Assembly (NCBI GenBank): GCA_039000515.1
Contig: JBCFYV010000012.1
Location: 29,170,078-29,234,077 of the forward strand
Direction: 5' to 3'
Source of the DNA: Timema cristinae
Lineage: Eukaryota > Arthropoda > Insecta > Phasmatodea > Timematidae
Length of the DNA stretch: 64,000 bases
Under the pieces are notes generated by a model. That model was not told the DNA's origin. It saw only the letters and a list, made by a program, of their open reading frames with translations, and did not search any database. Within the stretch, counting starts at the first letter, position 1. Every line of letters begins with the position of its first letter. Made by a program: the position numbers and the translations under genes. This document shows, piece by piece, positions 1 to 12,039 of this stretch.

Positions 1-238
1 AATTTTAGTATTTGGTTCTTTTGGTTTAATTCCATGTTGTGCCATAAATGGCATTTGTGTAGTGGCCAAATAGTTCACATAATAGTCAACAGATGGCATT
101 GGATCGAGAATTATTTTAATCGTAAGGGTTTCATTTGTGGTTTGTTTTCATTTTTGTTGCAATTAAACATTTATTTTAAGTGTAAACATATAATTTTATT
201 TAGTTATTATTTGAATTAGGCATGTTTAATGAACATAT

Positions 239-509
239 GGGACCTGGTGGTCTAGGGGTAAGGCGTCAGACTTCTATGCTGGCGCCGGGGTTCAATCCTC
301 GGTCCCGGCAAAGATTTATCTGATTACCAAACCCTTCCTTCACCTCTGACAAGACATCTTGTGAATGTGGGGAATGCCAGGCCTCCACCGTGGTTCGGAT
401 TCCACGTTAAACTGTAGGTCCTCCATTTCATCTCACAATCACCCTACCATTACACATTAGCGTAAGTGCGTATAACCCGAATGGTAGTAAGACGTGGTGC
501 TAATAATAA
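239..509 (+). mobile_element. tRNA-derived SINE, family A, full length
   Basis: The head resembles a tRNA: an A-box-like GGTGGTCTAGGGGTAAGGC near 246-264 and a B-box-like GGTTCAATCC near 290. A unique body (CAAACCCTTCCTTCACCTCTG) and a 3' tail ending GTGCTAATAATAAT follow. It is flanked by a perfect 14 bp target-site duplication TTTAATGAACATAT (225-238 and 510-523), so the ends are exact. Four more copies lie in this window. Confidence 0.9.
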
Positions 510-523
510 TTTAATGAACATAT

Positions 524-760
524 TTTTATATTTGGAAACATTTTTGACGTATTCATTATCTTTAAAAAATGAAACTTATATTTGTGCCATTCATGTCACA
601 TCATGCGTTTACTAGAAATACAAGCTTGGCCAAAATAAATATAGTTTTAAATCTGGACATTATATTTGCTATTTTTTCATCCATTTCAATACTGCTACTA
701 CTTAGATCAATAATGTTAATATCTGCATAAATATTAAATTAGTTTATTTTATAAATATAT
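524..760. other. AT-rich spacer without recognisable feature
   Basis: No coding signal, no tRNA-like box and no clear inverted repeat seen. Confidence 0.5.
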
Positions 761-950
761 CCACTTCGGTGACGACATGGTCTAAGGTGCTACTTTCGCC
801 GTAAATTTGACTTCATAGGTGGGGAATATTGGGACTCGATCCCTGTCAAATGAAGGTTTTTCCTTTATGGTTACCTATCTCCCTCCACGCATAAGCGAGT
901 AGATTACCTATAAAATGCTAAACAGGTAGTAAGGTGTTATGCTAATAAGA
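761..950 (+). mobile_element. tRNA-derived SINE, family B, diverged copy
   Basis: It starts with CCACTTCGGTGACGACATGG, keeps the degenerate B-box (GGGACTCGATCCC), the body motif TTTTTCC...CTCCCTCCACGC and the tail AACAGGTAGTAAGGTGTTATGCTAATAA. Compared with the 8.7 kb copy it is clearly diverged and internally shortened. Confidence 0.75.
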
Positions 951-1289
951 TAAGTTAATTATAAAATATTTATTATTTAAGTGAAATAAATATAGGTTGG
1001 CCTATTCATAATTATTATAGGCTATGTCAAGTATAAAAATTAACTAAACATACAACTAACTAAAAGGACACTAATATAAAATATTACTACATAGTAGTGG
1101 ATAATGTGCCACATGTCACTAACAATTTCTGTATTTTTGTCAGACCTAGATTTAAAACAATATGGTTTTTCTTATGTTTCTGTTTATCTTATATGTAATC
1201 CTAGTTGTCATATATTTTCTTTAACAAAAAATAAAAATTATGCAGTGAATCGTAAAAATAAAATTATATAACTTAAATCCGCGAGTCAA
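951..1289. other. AT-rich spacer without recognisable feature
   Basis: Nothing beyond short AT-rich sequence is seen here. Confidence 0.5.
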
Positions 1290-1830
1290 AAGATGTTTAA
1301 CGTAGGTATAACGCAATTTTTTGCTCGGGTTTGCAAGTCTTCACATAAATTACGAGTTTTGAGTAAATATCTCCATTTTGAAACAATGGAGTGAGAAAGT
1401 TCGTGCAGAGTTCCGTACAATTTTTTTTAAATATTACAACATACTCAAGTGTTTCACTTGTGATTCCATCTTCTCCCGCAGTTTTTCCATCATTTAACAA
1501 TTTAAAAGCTTTAAACACCTCACTCAACCTTGTTAATTATTTCACTCATCATAACATTTTTACCACTCAATTGTTCAAAAAAAAAAAACCTCAATCACTC
1601 TCTTATACTGTTTTCATCCAAGATCATCTCACCACGTTCATTTTAAATACCACAGGTATTCCACTTTCAGAACAGCTTTTTTTTAATTCAAATTTATTCT
1701 GCATTCTTTTTCTTCCCTTTAATCTCATTTTCTTTTTACTTTTCTTTACTTCTTCCTTTGTATTCAAATTTATTTGTATATGTCCCACAACCTTAAAACA
1801 TTCTGTTTCGCTCTTTACAACAATCATTTA
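1290..1830 (-). pseudogene. Non-LTR retrotransposon (LINE) reverse-transcriptase fragment
   Basis: On the minus strand a 76-residue frame reads MSEVFKAFKLLNDGKTAGED then GITSETLEY, the fingers region of non-LTR reverse transcriptases (typical form: LKNGKAxGxDGIxxExLK). The same motif occurs in the longer LINE at 22.3 kb (KVLKNGKSAGIDEITIEILK), so both may belong to one family. A second minus frame at 1624-1827 is Lys/Glu-rich and fits the linker before the RT. Neither the catalytic Asp motifs nor the ends are present: a truncated, dead copy. Confidence 0.7.
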
Positions 1831-2250
1831 AAGACAGTAATAAAAATTGAATACTTCATGATGGTGGGATTTGAATTTTGCGGTTGTAAATTGTAGGCGT
1901 TCACCCAGTGATCTTATTTAAAACTGGCTGGACATAAACATACGCATTGCCAAGGGCCAAAGTGTGTCGTTCAATTTTATCGTCTGCTTCATTGTGGGGG
2001 GAGATTTAACCCTTTCTTCCAATGTTCTTATGCTAAAACATTTTTATGAAGAATAGAAGTGTTATTGTTTGAAATAATGAGGGTTATAACACATTGCCTG
2101 AAGAAACATTTAAATGAAAAGATATACAATAATCGGTTTTACAAGTAATAGTGTACAAATACGAATAAAATCTTTAATATATTTAAATATGTAGCTATCA
2201 TCCACGTTGTTTACAATCTGCCATACCAAGATTACACATTATATTTAAAG
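1831..2250. other. AT-rich spacer
   Basis: No supported feature. A B-box-like GATTTGAATTTTGCGG near 1868 may be a worn tRNA-derived head but is too weak to call. Confidence 0.4.
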
Positions 2251-2251
2251 T

Positions 2252-2660
2252 TGGCTATTAACTTTTATATCGGTTTCAGAAACCATATTATATTACAAGT
2301 TACAATACATTTAATGACTAGGTATCTAAAATATGATTTTATTTGTTTGAATGACAAACTTTGTGTAGTTACCATACGTTCAAACGACCACTTAGGTTAT
2401 AAACTTGTAGAAAATATTATTATTTTGCCTTTTTTTTAAGTTGTCTCATATCTTGTATATTATATTGCTTTCAGAAACCATATTATGTTGAAGTTAGATA
2501 ACTATAATGAAACTAGTTAGCTAAAAACTGTATTACATTTGTTTGAATGACATACTTTGTGTATAAGTCTTACTTTCAAACATAATTTAGGTTAAAGGCT
2601 TGTATAAAGTATAGTATCTAGTAAACCCTGATTTTAGTAGGAATCCCAATCTGTAAGGTT
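2252..2660 (+). repeat. Direct duplication of a ~210 bp unit
   Basis: Two diverged head-to-tail copies. Both carry TTTCAGAAACCATATTAT (2274 and 2471), then TTTGTTTGAATGACA (near 2343 and 2539), then a TTAGGTTA...CTTGTA block (2394 and 2587). Parts recur near 46.0 kb, so the unit belongs to dispersed repeat D. Confidence 0.6.
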
Positions 2661-2819
2661 CTATTTTGTACTAGAATACTATAATTTATATTAGTGTTTT
2701 GGTAGGATAAACGGCCATTTAGAACGGAAGTATAAATTCCCTTCTGGAAATATTTTATCATACCTAAACACTGCTATAGTATAAGATTCTGGTACCATTT
2801 AAAACCTTCCAAACGAGCT

Positions 2820-3140
2820 TCCTTCAAAAATCATCCTATTATATTAGCTTACATCAACATATTTAAAAAAAAACTCACCAGTCTCAAACTTTGTTATGCA
2901 TTTCAAAACTTTTACTAACACATTTATTTCATTTAACTAATACATATTGGTATATCTCATATATTCAATCAAATTAATTAACGATGTCAAAATGCCGCAT
3001 CGCCTTGTTTGGGTTTAAGAGAGAAAGACATACCCGAAAATGTATCTCACTCTTACATAATGGTATGCAGATGACAGTTTGAAAATTTCAGCCACAGATG
3101 TTCATCAAGTTATATTATAGAGATCAATGCTTACATCTGG
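2820..3140 (+). repeat. Dispersed repeat D, copy 1 (unclassified)
   Basis: The segment matches 46.04-46.65 kb in order and orientation: TAGC(T/C)TACATCAAC, ACACATTTA..CATTTAACTAAT, GCGATGTCAAAATG or ACGATGTCAAAATG, GACA(T/C)ACCCGAAAAT and TTATAGAGATCAAT. No coding capacity or terminal structure is visible, so the class is unknown. Confidence 0.6.
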
Positions 3141-4859
3141 TCACCAGGGTTAATCGTCACATGTGTGACTATTTTATTACTATAGGCGCTGTGTTAAGAC
3201 GTTAATGACACTAGTGAAAACGCAAGAGGCGCAACGGTGGGATAATTTTGAAAGTATTAATATTACAGTTGATAATAAACGTACAGTATCGCAACAGAGA
3301 TGTACAAAATAATAATCAATATGGTTTTTAAATGGTTAATACTGGGTATTATTCACATTAATCCTTTAATAAGGTATTAAGCTTGTTTAAAGCAAGGCAT
3401 ATATCAGAATTAACCTACATTCAAGATGGAAAATCATCTTACTTAACATCTAAAGTGTTTTATTGGTTTAAAACTTTATAATGTTAAAGTGTTCTAATCT
3501 TTGTCTAACATAAAATGTGTTATCCTATACTTAATAGAGATATTTCATTTAAAATTTTTAACTACAAGTTAATCCATTCAAATTAGCCTATAACTTAATA
3601 CTCAAAATGCCAACAAAATCTAGGTTAGGAATAGTTACATTTTAGGCTTATGTATTTTATATTTCTGTGCAACCATTGAATAACAGACCTAAAATATTAT
3701 TATATTAAGTTTAAAAAGCAGTGACAAGATCTAATTGCACAAAGTAGGTCTATGTCATGTAGTACTACTCGTCCAAAGTAGCAGGGCCTTATTGATGTGA
3801 AATGACCAAAGGCGCAGAATGTTAATTTTGTTAGGGAAGGGCGGGGGGGGGGGGGGAGAGTAGTTTCACTAGAGAATACTACTATGCTTTCGGTCCATGG
3901 GGTACATCAAATTCTAATGGAGTCTGAACCCCCCAACCTGAACCCTAGCCTTTCTACGCCCTCTATATTTATAATGTAAAACACTGCCTTGATATCAAAA
4001 CTTTGAAGCCATTTTCTAATATTTTGAATTTAAAAAGCAATACTCATGTGTAAACTACCTATAAATCAACTTTTCTTTGAAAAACAAGTATGCAATACAA
4101 TTTACCATCTAAAATACTCCTATGATACACTTTTTAAACAAAATCGTAAATACATTTTCGAGAAACGCTTAATTTTTAAAAAAAAGTACCGTATCATCCC
4201 GGTAGTTAGTAAACTACACTTAAGCTAATTTTCTACAAAAATTAGATATGAACTATTATTTATCATGTCAAATACACCCCAGATATCTATTTTAAACAAA
4301 ATTGTTAGAAATTTTAGAACACATTTTGTTTATTGTCTTGAGGCACTTTTCAATTCTTGATATTTGTGCTTTTAATTTTAATTGTCAAACACCAAGAAAT
4401 TTGTTAAAGTCATTTTCGAAAAATTTCAACATTTCAAAACGAGTAAACACTAAACAACCTTATTTTGAAGGCCATAGCTAAAATTTAAAAAATGGCTGAA
4501 GGTAATACCATATTATATCTAAATATCAAGTCTTGACAAAATCTATAATACCATTTCGGTTGTGGCAACAAGTATAGGTATGCAAACCGAGGGACACACA
4601 AAATGTCCAAATACATTTTTTGGGTTCGGAGGCACATTAAATATCAATATTCATAATAATTTCAAGGTCATTTTTTTTCACAATCACAATATCCCATCTT
4701 TATATGAGAAAGTAAAAATATATATATTTTAAAAGAATAAAACTTTTATCAACAAAGTTATATTAAAATAGTTTTATCTTAAAACTGATACCCAAGCAAG
4801 TATAATGTTGTTAATATTAGCAGCATTGACATTATTACTACCCCTACCAGTAAGACATG
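3141..4859. other. Long AT-rich intergenic stretch
   Basis: No gene is supported. A G-rich run lies at 3840-3857. CAGGGCCTTATTG at 3783 looks like a hAT terminus but no partner end was found. Confidence 0.5.
3840..3857 (+). repeat. G homopolymer tract
   Basis: GGGCGGGG... continuing as an almost pure G run, ending GGAGAG. Such runs are error-prone in long-read data and can form G-quadruplexes. Confidence 0.7.
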
Positions 4860-4990
4860 ATCAAGATCATTAAGTTTGGTTTGCTGGTAATGGAGACGTC
4901 GAGATTTGAATCCTGACCGTGTGTACTGAGGGTAGTTTTTCTTAAATTGTTTCCCACTCTTCCTCCACACAAAAGTGGTTGCATTCAATA
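4860..4990 (+). mobile_element. SINE family B fragment
   Basis: Contains GGAGACGTCGAGATTTGAATCCTGACCG (B-box-like centre), then GTGTACTGAGGGTAGTTTTTC and CCCACTCTTCCTCCACACAAA, the family-B body in the expected order. The head and 3' tail are missing or too diverged. Confidence 0.65.
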
Positions 4991-5537
4991 TACAGCAAAC
5001 AAATTTGACTACAATTCTTGGACCATACTTGTCGGATCATTCCAAGAAACGTCCTTTGTTTTCCAACAGCGTATTGGATCCGAGGAAATAAAAGGATTTG
5101 AAATGTTGACAAAGCTAAATTTACAATTGAAAATTTTACAAGGTACATCTTTAAGGGAGATCATCAAATACCAGAGAGGGGCCAACCCATTCCAGATGGG
5201 GGGAGCCTGAAACTATTGAATTTGATTGTTTCTTGGCGTAATTCTTTGTTTAACTCATAATTGAGAAAGAATCCGGGTAAAAGAAAAAATTAACGGATCT
5301 ACAACATTATTTCGGTTACATATTTGTTTCGTTTTCCTTTATTCCATTCATATCAAGGAAGATGTAAAACGTTATATCTTTATTAGGGTTTTATATCTAT
5401 TTGAACATTTCACACTACAATAACTCTTATTTCATATTGTGACGCTTTTTCATTGATTCGTTGTATCCAAATTAAGATATTTAAACAAAGTTTAAACTTG
5501 TTTGGAACATCAAAGAGCGATGATTAACTACGTGTAA

Positions 5538-5786
5538 ACCACTTCGGTGGCTGCCTGAGTTAAAGTGCTACTCTCGCATTAAACTAGTCTACTGATTACG
5601 GGAAGATCGAGTATCTGTAGGGTGCATTGAGGGTGGGTTTTTCCCAAAATTGTTTTACACTCTCGTTCAATCAAGTGCGGGTACACTTCCTTTAAATACT
5701 ATAATCTTCCTAATCCCTAAAATGATTAGCGTTATTAGCATAAACGTATAACCTGGGTGGTTAGGAAAGTGTGGTACTAAAAGAAG
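5538..5786 (+). mobile_element. tRNA-derived SINE, family B
   Basis: It starts CCACTTCGGTGGCTGCC, continues through the body (GAGGGTGGGTTTTTCC, CACTCTCGTTCAATCAAG, GCGGGTACACTTCC) and ends with the family tail CGTATAACCTGGGTGGTTAG...GTGGTACTAAAAG. It lies ~310 bp upstream of the nicastrin start codon. Confidence 0.75.
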
Positions 5787-6097
5787 TTACGTGTTTCATC
5801 AATCACCTTCATCCAAGCGTTTCAAGACTCTGCCACTACCAGCGCTACATACATCAGAAAAATATATTTATTTCGCTATCTGAGATAAGTCACGCGCATA
5901 AAATGTTGTTGATGTGTGATCACTGATCCGTTTTAATCGTGTTAACTTGATCTGTGATGTTAATGTCAGACGATTATTTATTATTATCCACAAAGATAAA
6001 GAATGATAATACATTATCACATTTGGACTTCTTATCAATTTATCTTTAATAATTTAAAACATTGTCATTAGTAAGTTTGATTGTTCTTACAGCAATA
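5787..6097 (+). promoter_or_regulatory. Presumed promoter and 5' leader region of nicastrin
   Basis: This is the only non-repeat sequence between an upstream SINE and the nicastrin ATG. No clear TATA element in a supported position and no splice-acceptor or donor pair defining a leader exon were identified. The assignment rests on position alone. Confidence 0.35.
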
Positions 6098-8171
6098 ATG
6101 GGTGGCTTCGCTTTAGAGTTGCTGGTATTTACAGCGATTTTATTAGTAGTGTGTGCTTTCTCGAAAAGTAGCAAGGAAAATATGTATGAATCTATTGATG
6201 GTGCTGCAGCTTGTTTCAAAAGATTGAATGGAACGCATCAATTTGGATGCACTTCAGACAGGTCTGGAAATGTAGGTGTAATACATTTTATCCAATCTGA
6301 TGCTGATTTTGACTGGTTACTATACAATGCCTCTGCTGAACCATATATTGCTATTCTCCACCCATCGTTTTTCAACATGGAGAAAATGGTAGTTTTAAAA
6401 GAAAGTGGTAAAGTGAATGGTGTATTATTATTGAAGAACGGGTCTAATGATCAGCCTGAAAACTTTACACATGAAGATACTTGTCCAAATCGTTACTCTG
6501 GTCTTTCCACTTTTTCCAGCCAAACATGTCACACTGACAATAATCCATGGAATCCATCAGGCACAAGCTTATTGCTTAAGGATTGGGGCTTTCCAATATT
6601 TTATATTCATAATGAAAGTGTTATTTCCAAATTGCACAAGTGTTACTCAGAGCATAATGCAGATAACATGGATCAACAAGCCAGCCGACCTCTATGTGCT
6701 TTAGAAATGAAATCATTTATGCTTGCTGCTGTGGATTCTAAAACATGCATTCGTAGAAGTAACATTATTAGCAATTTCAGTCCAGTGAGGTATTGTGATC
6801 CTTTGGGGGATCACAATGTTTGGTCAACACAGTTCCCTCGCTCTAAGCTCTCACACAAAGAAGACAATGGCTCTGTTATAATTGTTACTGCACGCTTGGA
6901 TAGTACATCAATGTTTGATGGTGGCGTTGCAGGTGCTGTATCCCCATCCACTGGAATTGTCTCTTTACTAACTGCAGCGTCTCTTCTAAATAGTATGAAA
7001 CCCACCTCCATTGGTAGAAACATACTTTTTGTTCTAATGAATGGTGAATCTTATGACTATATCGGTTCAAGTAGGTTGTTATGGGATATCAAAAACAAGC
7101 AATTTCCAGCACGTCTTGATTCTACAGTAAGAGACCAGCCGCCACCTTTAGAACTGAACCACATTGGACTTTTTCTTGAGCTTAGCCAAGTCACAAACTT
7201 CCATAAAACTAAAGACAACAAGACCTTACTTTACTATCATCATACAAAATCTGAAATGGGTGAGATGGAAAGAGAATTTGTTACTGAAATGAAAAGTACA
7301 GGTAACAAAAACAACTTAAATTTCACTGAACTTGTTGGAAATATTCCTCCTTCATCCTTGCAAACTTTCCTAGCTGAGGATGAGAACATTCCTGGGCTAG
7401 TTTTGGCAGGATATGGAAAACAATTTGATAATAAATATTACCATAGTATTTATGACAACAAAGAATATTTGGACTACACCTACCAAAATGGGAGTGAACC
7501 TTTACCAGAGTCTATTCAGGTGGTCATAGCTGATTTTGCATTTACTCTTGCAGCCTCATTATATTATATGATAACCAACAAAACCTATACAGGAGAAGTA
7601 AAACGAAATGCACTCTGGTGGATGAACTTTTTTATTGTTATTTAGAATCCACAGACTGTCCGTTGTTTCGTGCCGCCACTTATGGACAGAAATTATCGAC
7701 AAAACCCCCTGCTTTGTATGTGGGTGTGAGTGTTTGGTCAAATGCAATTACATCGCTGACAGGTCAAGCCTTAGCGCTGTTGACGCCACAAGAGATTATG
7801 AACCATACACAAGAAGAGTGCACAGTGATCTTCAAGACCAAGTGTTCCAGTTGCTGTGGATGTCTGGAAGCCTGAGAGATTCCAATAACACGGGTATCTG
7901 TGTTAAGACCACTATGAACTACTCTCTAGCAATCAGTCCAGCATTTGAATTATCTAGTTATGACTGGTCGTCTGGTATTTACTCTACATGGTCAGAGTCG
8001 ACTTGGGATCAGTTCACGATACGAATGTTTCTTAAACCTTCTCGCGGCCACGAGATCCTCACATTCACCGTTGGTTTCAATGTACTGGTTTTGTCCTTTT
8101 TTATTGTGTACTTGACTAACACACGCTCTCATATTTTGTTTAGCAATGGTGTCAACTCAAATGAGTGCTAG
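6098..8171 (+). CDS. NCSTN: Nicastrin, gamma-secretase subunit (intronless; two apparent frameshifts)
   Basis: Nicastrin is the large glycosylated ectodomain subunit of gamma-secretase, which cleaves Notch and other type I membrane proteins. Seen here: start ATG at 6098 followed by a hydrophobic signal peptide (GGFALELLVFTAILLVVCAF); CFKRLNGTHQFGCTS near residue 40, matching the family's conserved N-terminal block; the aminopeptidase-like lobe with NGESYDYIGSSRLLW around residue 320; PPSSLQTFLAEDENIPGLVLA and NKYYHSIYD near 430-460; many N-x-S/T sites; the C-terminal AISPAFELSS, YSTWSEST and one transmembrane helix (VGFNVLVLSFFIVYL). Total ~691 codons against 709 residues in human. The frame shifts near 7618 and again near 7820, each equivalent to one missing base; both flanks remain conserved. 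There is no intron over 2.07 kb, unusual for this gene. It could be a functional retrogene, an intron-poor ancestral copy, or a pseudogene; the preserved coding sequence and the similar indels in SPT5 and NDUFA12 favour a working gene plus assembly errors. Confidence 0.88.
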
Positions 8172-8319
8172 GGTCACGACGCAAATCAAATATCTCTAAC
8201 CACTTTTCATCGTGAAACATCCCCTTTATGCACTCGGCTGTGAGCATAAAATGGTTGGCCTTTGTGAAATGTTGACAATAACAATGGTTGGATACTTGAT
8301 TTGCGACTTGTGAAAATTT

Positions 8320-8325
8320 AATAAA
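8320..8325 (+). terminator. Candidate poly(A) signal of nicastrin
   Basis: AATAAA ~150 bp after the TAG stop at 8169-8171. No poly(A) tract follows in the genome, so there is no direct sign of retroposition at this end. Confidence 0.5.
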
Positions 8326-8489
8326 TTGACATCGAACATGGTTCTTATATTTGAATATTTTTTTTTAAACCAGGCTATTTGATTTAACCAAAACTGATTA
8401 CATTCTCTCTTTGCTTATAAAGGTTAATTTAAAATAATTTATAGATTATCATAGTTTATGTAAAAATATTCTGAAAACGAAAAATGACA

Positions 8490-9022
<533 letters not shown>

Positions 9023-9585
9023 TTAGCTTATAAAGATTGTGTTAATAGTAAGTTATATAGTAAAGGTGTGAATAGGTTTAGGCCAATAGGATTGTTTAAA
9101 TTCCACATTACATAGCTTTACTCTTATTTTCTTACTTACACTTTTGACAAAAATAACAGTAAATTAAATTATTATTTAACTTTATTTAGATAATCAGTTT
9201 TCCATTAGTCTTAACTTTAAATTCTATTATTAGTATCTTATGAACTACTGTATTTTAATATTTGCACTTTTTTTTTATGTGTAACTTATTTCATGACAAG
9301 CCTACCTATCTCTGCACCTGTAAAAAGGAAAGAAGGCTAAAGTTTATTTAAATGTAGCTAGGTATGAAACTTTGTTAATGTCTGCAAACTATTGGTAACT
9401 TAGCAACATGCATAATTTTAGAATAAACAATGACAAGACCTTAGAGACACATAACCACACAACAAACGAAAACACACTGTTGACTGAGATGTCAAACCTA
9501 ACTTTTATTGCCAATGATTTACCAGTATGGTATCCTTTAATTGATGTGTTCAACACACAAGTTTATTAACATTTATTCTAAAATT
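9023..9585. other. AT-rich spacer
   Basis: No gene or named repeat supported. Confidence 0.5.
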
Positions 9586-9772
9586 TAGGAATTGAGAGGG
9601 TAACTTAGAGGAAATGCACCCTCTTTAATGTGGAGAGGGGATGGGAAAACCACAGTGAAACGTCTCTATGAAAAACACTCCTGATTGTACTTACCTGATA
9701 TTCAAACCTCGACCTCCTAAGCTTTATTCCAGGTTGATGCCTTAGACTGCATGGCCACAAGTGCAGATTCAT
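9586..9772 (-). mobile_element. SINE family B fragment (minus strand)
   Basis: Reading the minus strand, the head TGGCCATGCAGTCTAAGGC, a GGTTTGAAT-type B-box (plus: ATTCAAACCTCGACCTCC) and the body motif of family B appear in the right order; the 3' tail is gone. Confidence 0.6.
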
Positions 9773-9979
9773 AAACAGTTCTGCTCTAAATAGATTTGTA
9801 CCTGCTGAGGGAGTTTGCTATGGGGCTATTTCATTTTGCAACACAGAAGTGATAACTGGTTGTATAAAAATTAATAAGCTAAAAGTTAGCTTAGGCATTA
9901 GGGAGGATTATAATAAATCTAAATAATATTTTCAGGATGAAAGTTTGGGTTTGAATTCTTCCGTACAACTTAGATTATC

Positions 9980-11475
9980 AAACTATATTATTGTATTAAT
10001 TATGAATCAATCAATGTTTTAAGAAAATATATAAAATTATAACAAGTATCAAAAGAGTTTTATTAAAAATTAAACAAACTTGGGAAATACAAGTACATGA
10101 AAAATTATTAATTATATAATAAAAAATTATGGTCTAAAAACCCTTTATAAAAGAGCCAAGTTGTACCAATAAAACAAAACATATTAAATTATTAAGACAT
10201 ATTACATTTACAATTATCAGGCTCGTGAACATTGGTTTAATAGATTGTTATTATATGTGTAATTATACTATTCACTTAATATTTTAATAAACTTAAAATT
10301 TATGATGTGTATTAATTAAAGCAAAAATAATAAGGAATACTAGTGTTGGAGAAGTTTTGCAAAATGATGAAAATTTAATTAATTAATAAAAATAAATTAA
10401 AAACTAGTTTACAGATTGATGAATCTTAGTATTGTAGTAATTACCTTTTCCCTTATGTTGTGATACTGGGTGGCCATCCACCATTAATTTTTTAATGACT
10501 ATAGTTTTGACATAGTCTACATCTTTTTCAGGTCTTCAATAAATAAACAGACAAACCATGATTAAACCACAATGCAAATGCATATAGGTTGGAAAAATAA
10601 AGTTAAAATTAAGGAAACTGATAACAAAGAGACATATTTACCGAAGTTATGAGAGGAAGGTGTTGTCTTCACTACTTGGTCATGAATGAATGGTTTGAAG
10701 AAAGAAATCACAACGATGGATTGAGGAGAAAATTAATTATTATTATTATTATTATTAGCACCGCGTCTTACTACCCATTCGGGTTATACGCACTTACGCT
10801 AATGTGTAATGGAAGGGTGATTGTGAGATGAAATGAAGGACCTACAGTTTAATGTGGAATCCGAACCACGGTGGAGGCCTGGCATTCCCCACATTCACAA
10901 GATGTCTTGTCAGAGGTGAAGGAAGGGTTTGGTAATCAGATAAATCTGTGCTGGGACCGAGGATTGAACCCGGCCGCCAGCACAGAAGTCTGACACCTTA
11001 CCCCTAGACCACCAGGTCACCAATTAATTATTATTAAGAATCATAAATCTGTAAACTGTTGACTTTTTAATTTTATTAATTAATTCAATTTTCACCATTT
11101 TGCAAAACTTCAAGACTAGTTTTCCTTATTCTTTTTGCTTCATTTAATATACATGAATATTAGCTTAGTTCTAAGTTAAGTATTTATATTAAGTGAATAA
11201 TATAAAAATCCATACAATATAATAACAATCTATTTAATCATTGTTCATGAGACTGAAAATTTTAAATGTAATATGTCTTAATTTTAATATGTTTAGTTTT
11301 ATTGGTACATAGGCTCTTTTATAAAAGTTTTCTAGACCAGTTATGATACAATTAATAATGTTTCATGTATATCTTCCAAGTTTGCTTAGTGTTTAACACA
11401 TCTCTTTTTGATACCTGTTAAAAGTTTTTATCTTTTTCATAAAACATAGATTGATTCATAAATAATATATATTTC
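9980..11475. mobile_element. Large foldback element with ~450 bp inverted arms
   Basis: The left arm (~9980-10428) and right arm (~11034-11475) are inverted copies alignable from end to end. Examples: left ATGAATCAATCAATGTTTTA against right TAAAACATAGATTGATTCAT; left AAACAAACTTGGGAAATACA against right TATCTTCCAAGTTTGCTTAG; left CCTTTATAAAAGAGCC against right GGCTCTTTTATAAAAG; left AGTTTACAGATT against right AATCTGTAAACT. The ~600 bp loop contains a SINE (10746-11021). No transposase ORF is present, so it is non-autonomous. Outer ends and TSD could not be fixed. Confidence 0.85.
10746..11021 (-). mobile_element. SINE family A inserted in the foldback loop
   Basis: Full-length minus-strand copy: tail GCACCGCGTCTTACTACCC at the left, B-box (plus: GGATTGAACCCGG) and head CCTAGACCACCAGGTCACC at the right. 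The flanks share AATTAATTATTATTA (10731-10745, 11022-11036), a TSD partly merging with the ATT tail. Confidence 0.85.
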
Positions 11476-12039
11476 TCCTTACTAAACTTTAAAATGTGTT
11501 TCAAAAATATTACTATACATATGTTCTCACAAGAAAAAATACTTATTAATGGTGACAACAATCCTGTGCTATTAAATTAGGACTTAATAAAGCTACTTTT
11601 TAATTATTACAAACAATATTAGCAAGGAAATTAGATAAGTTTTTTTTACCAAATAATATAATATGTAGAGTAGAGCAACTTTCAAAAAATTTCACCAAGT
11701 GTAACTAAAAGCTGACATGACAGTTAATACCACTTTGGTGTGTCCTATTATTGCTTAAGAGTAGATCTAGTACTGTTAAAAGGTTTTTTCTAAGGACATT
11801 CTCTATAGTGTATCTGCACTATCTTGCTAAATAATATTATATTGTATTTGTTGATTTCTAAATCTAGATTTTAAAATGTTCATTTAAATAGGATATTTAA
11901 ATTTTATATAAATTTCTCACTAAAGTTAAATACAATTTAAACTTTTCCAATCACTTATTTCATGCATCATGCTTGATATAAAGTCAGGAGGCTAATTAAC
12001 ACACGTCACAGCAATGTTTCATAATACATAGTGTCCACT
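11476..12039. other. AT-rich spacer
   Basis: No supported feature. Confidence 0.5.

Noticed and set aside
1391..1831. 146-codon plus-strand ORF
   Set aside because: Ser/Phe/Thr-rich antisense of the LINE fragment on the minus strand.
6062..6097. Upstream extension of the nicastrin frame from a TTG
   Set aside because: TTG is not a normal start in animals; the ATG at 6098 directly precedes a good signal peptide.
7635..8171. A separate 178-codon gene after nicastrin
   Set aside because: It is the nicastrin C-terminus in a shifted frame, with AISPAFELSS, YSTWSEST and the TM helix of that family.
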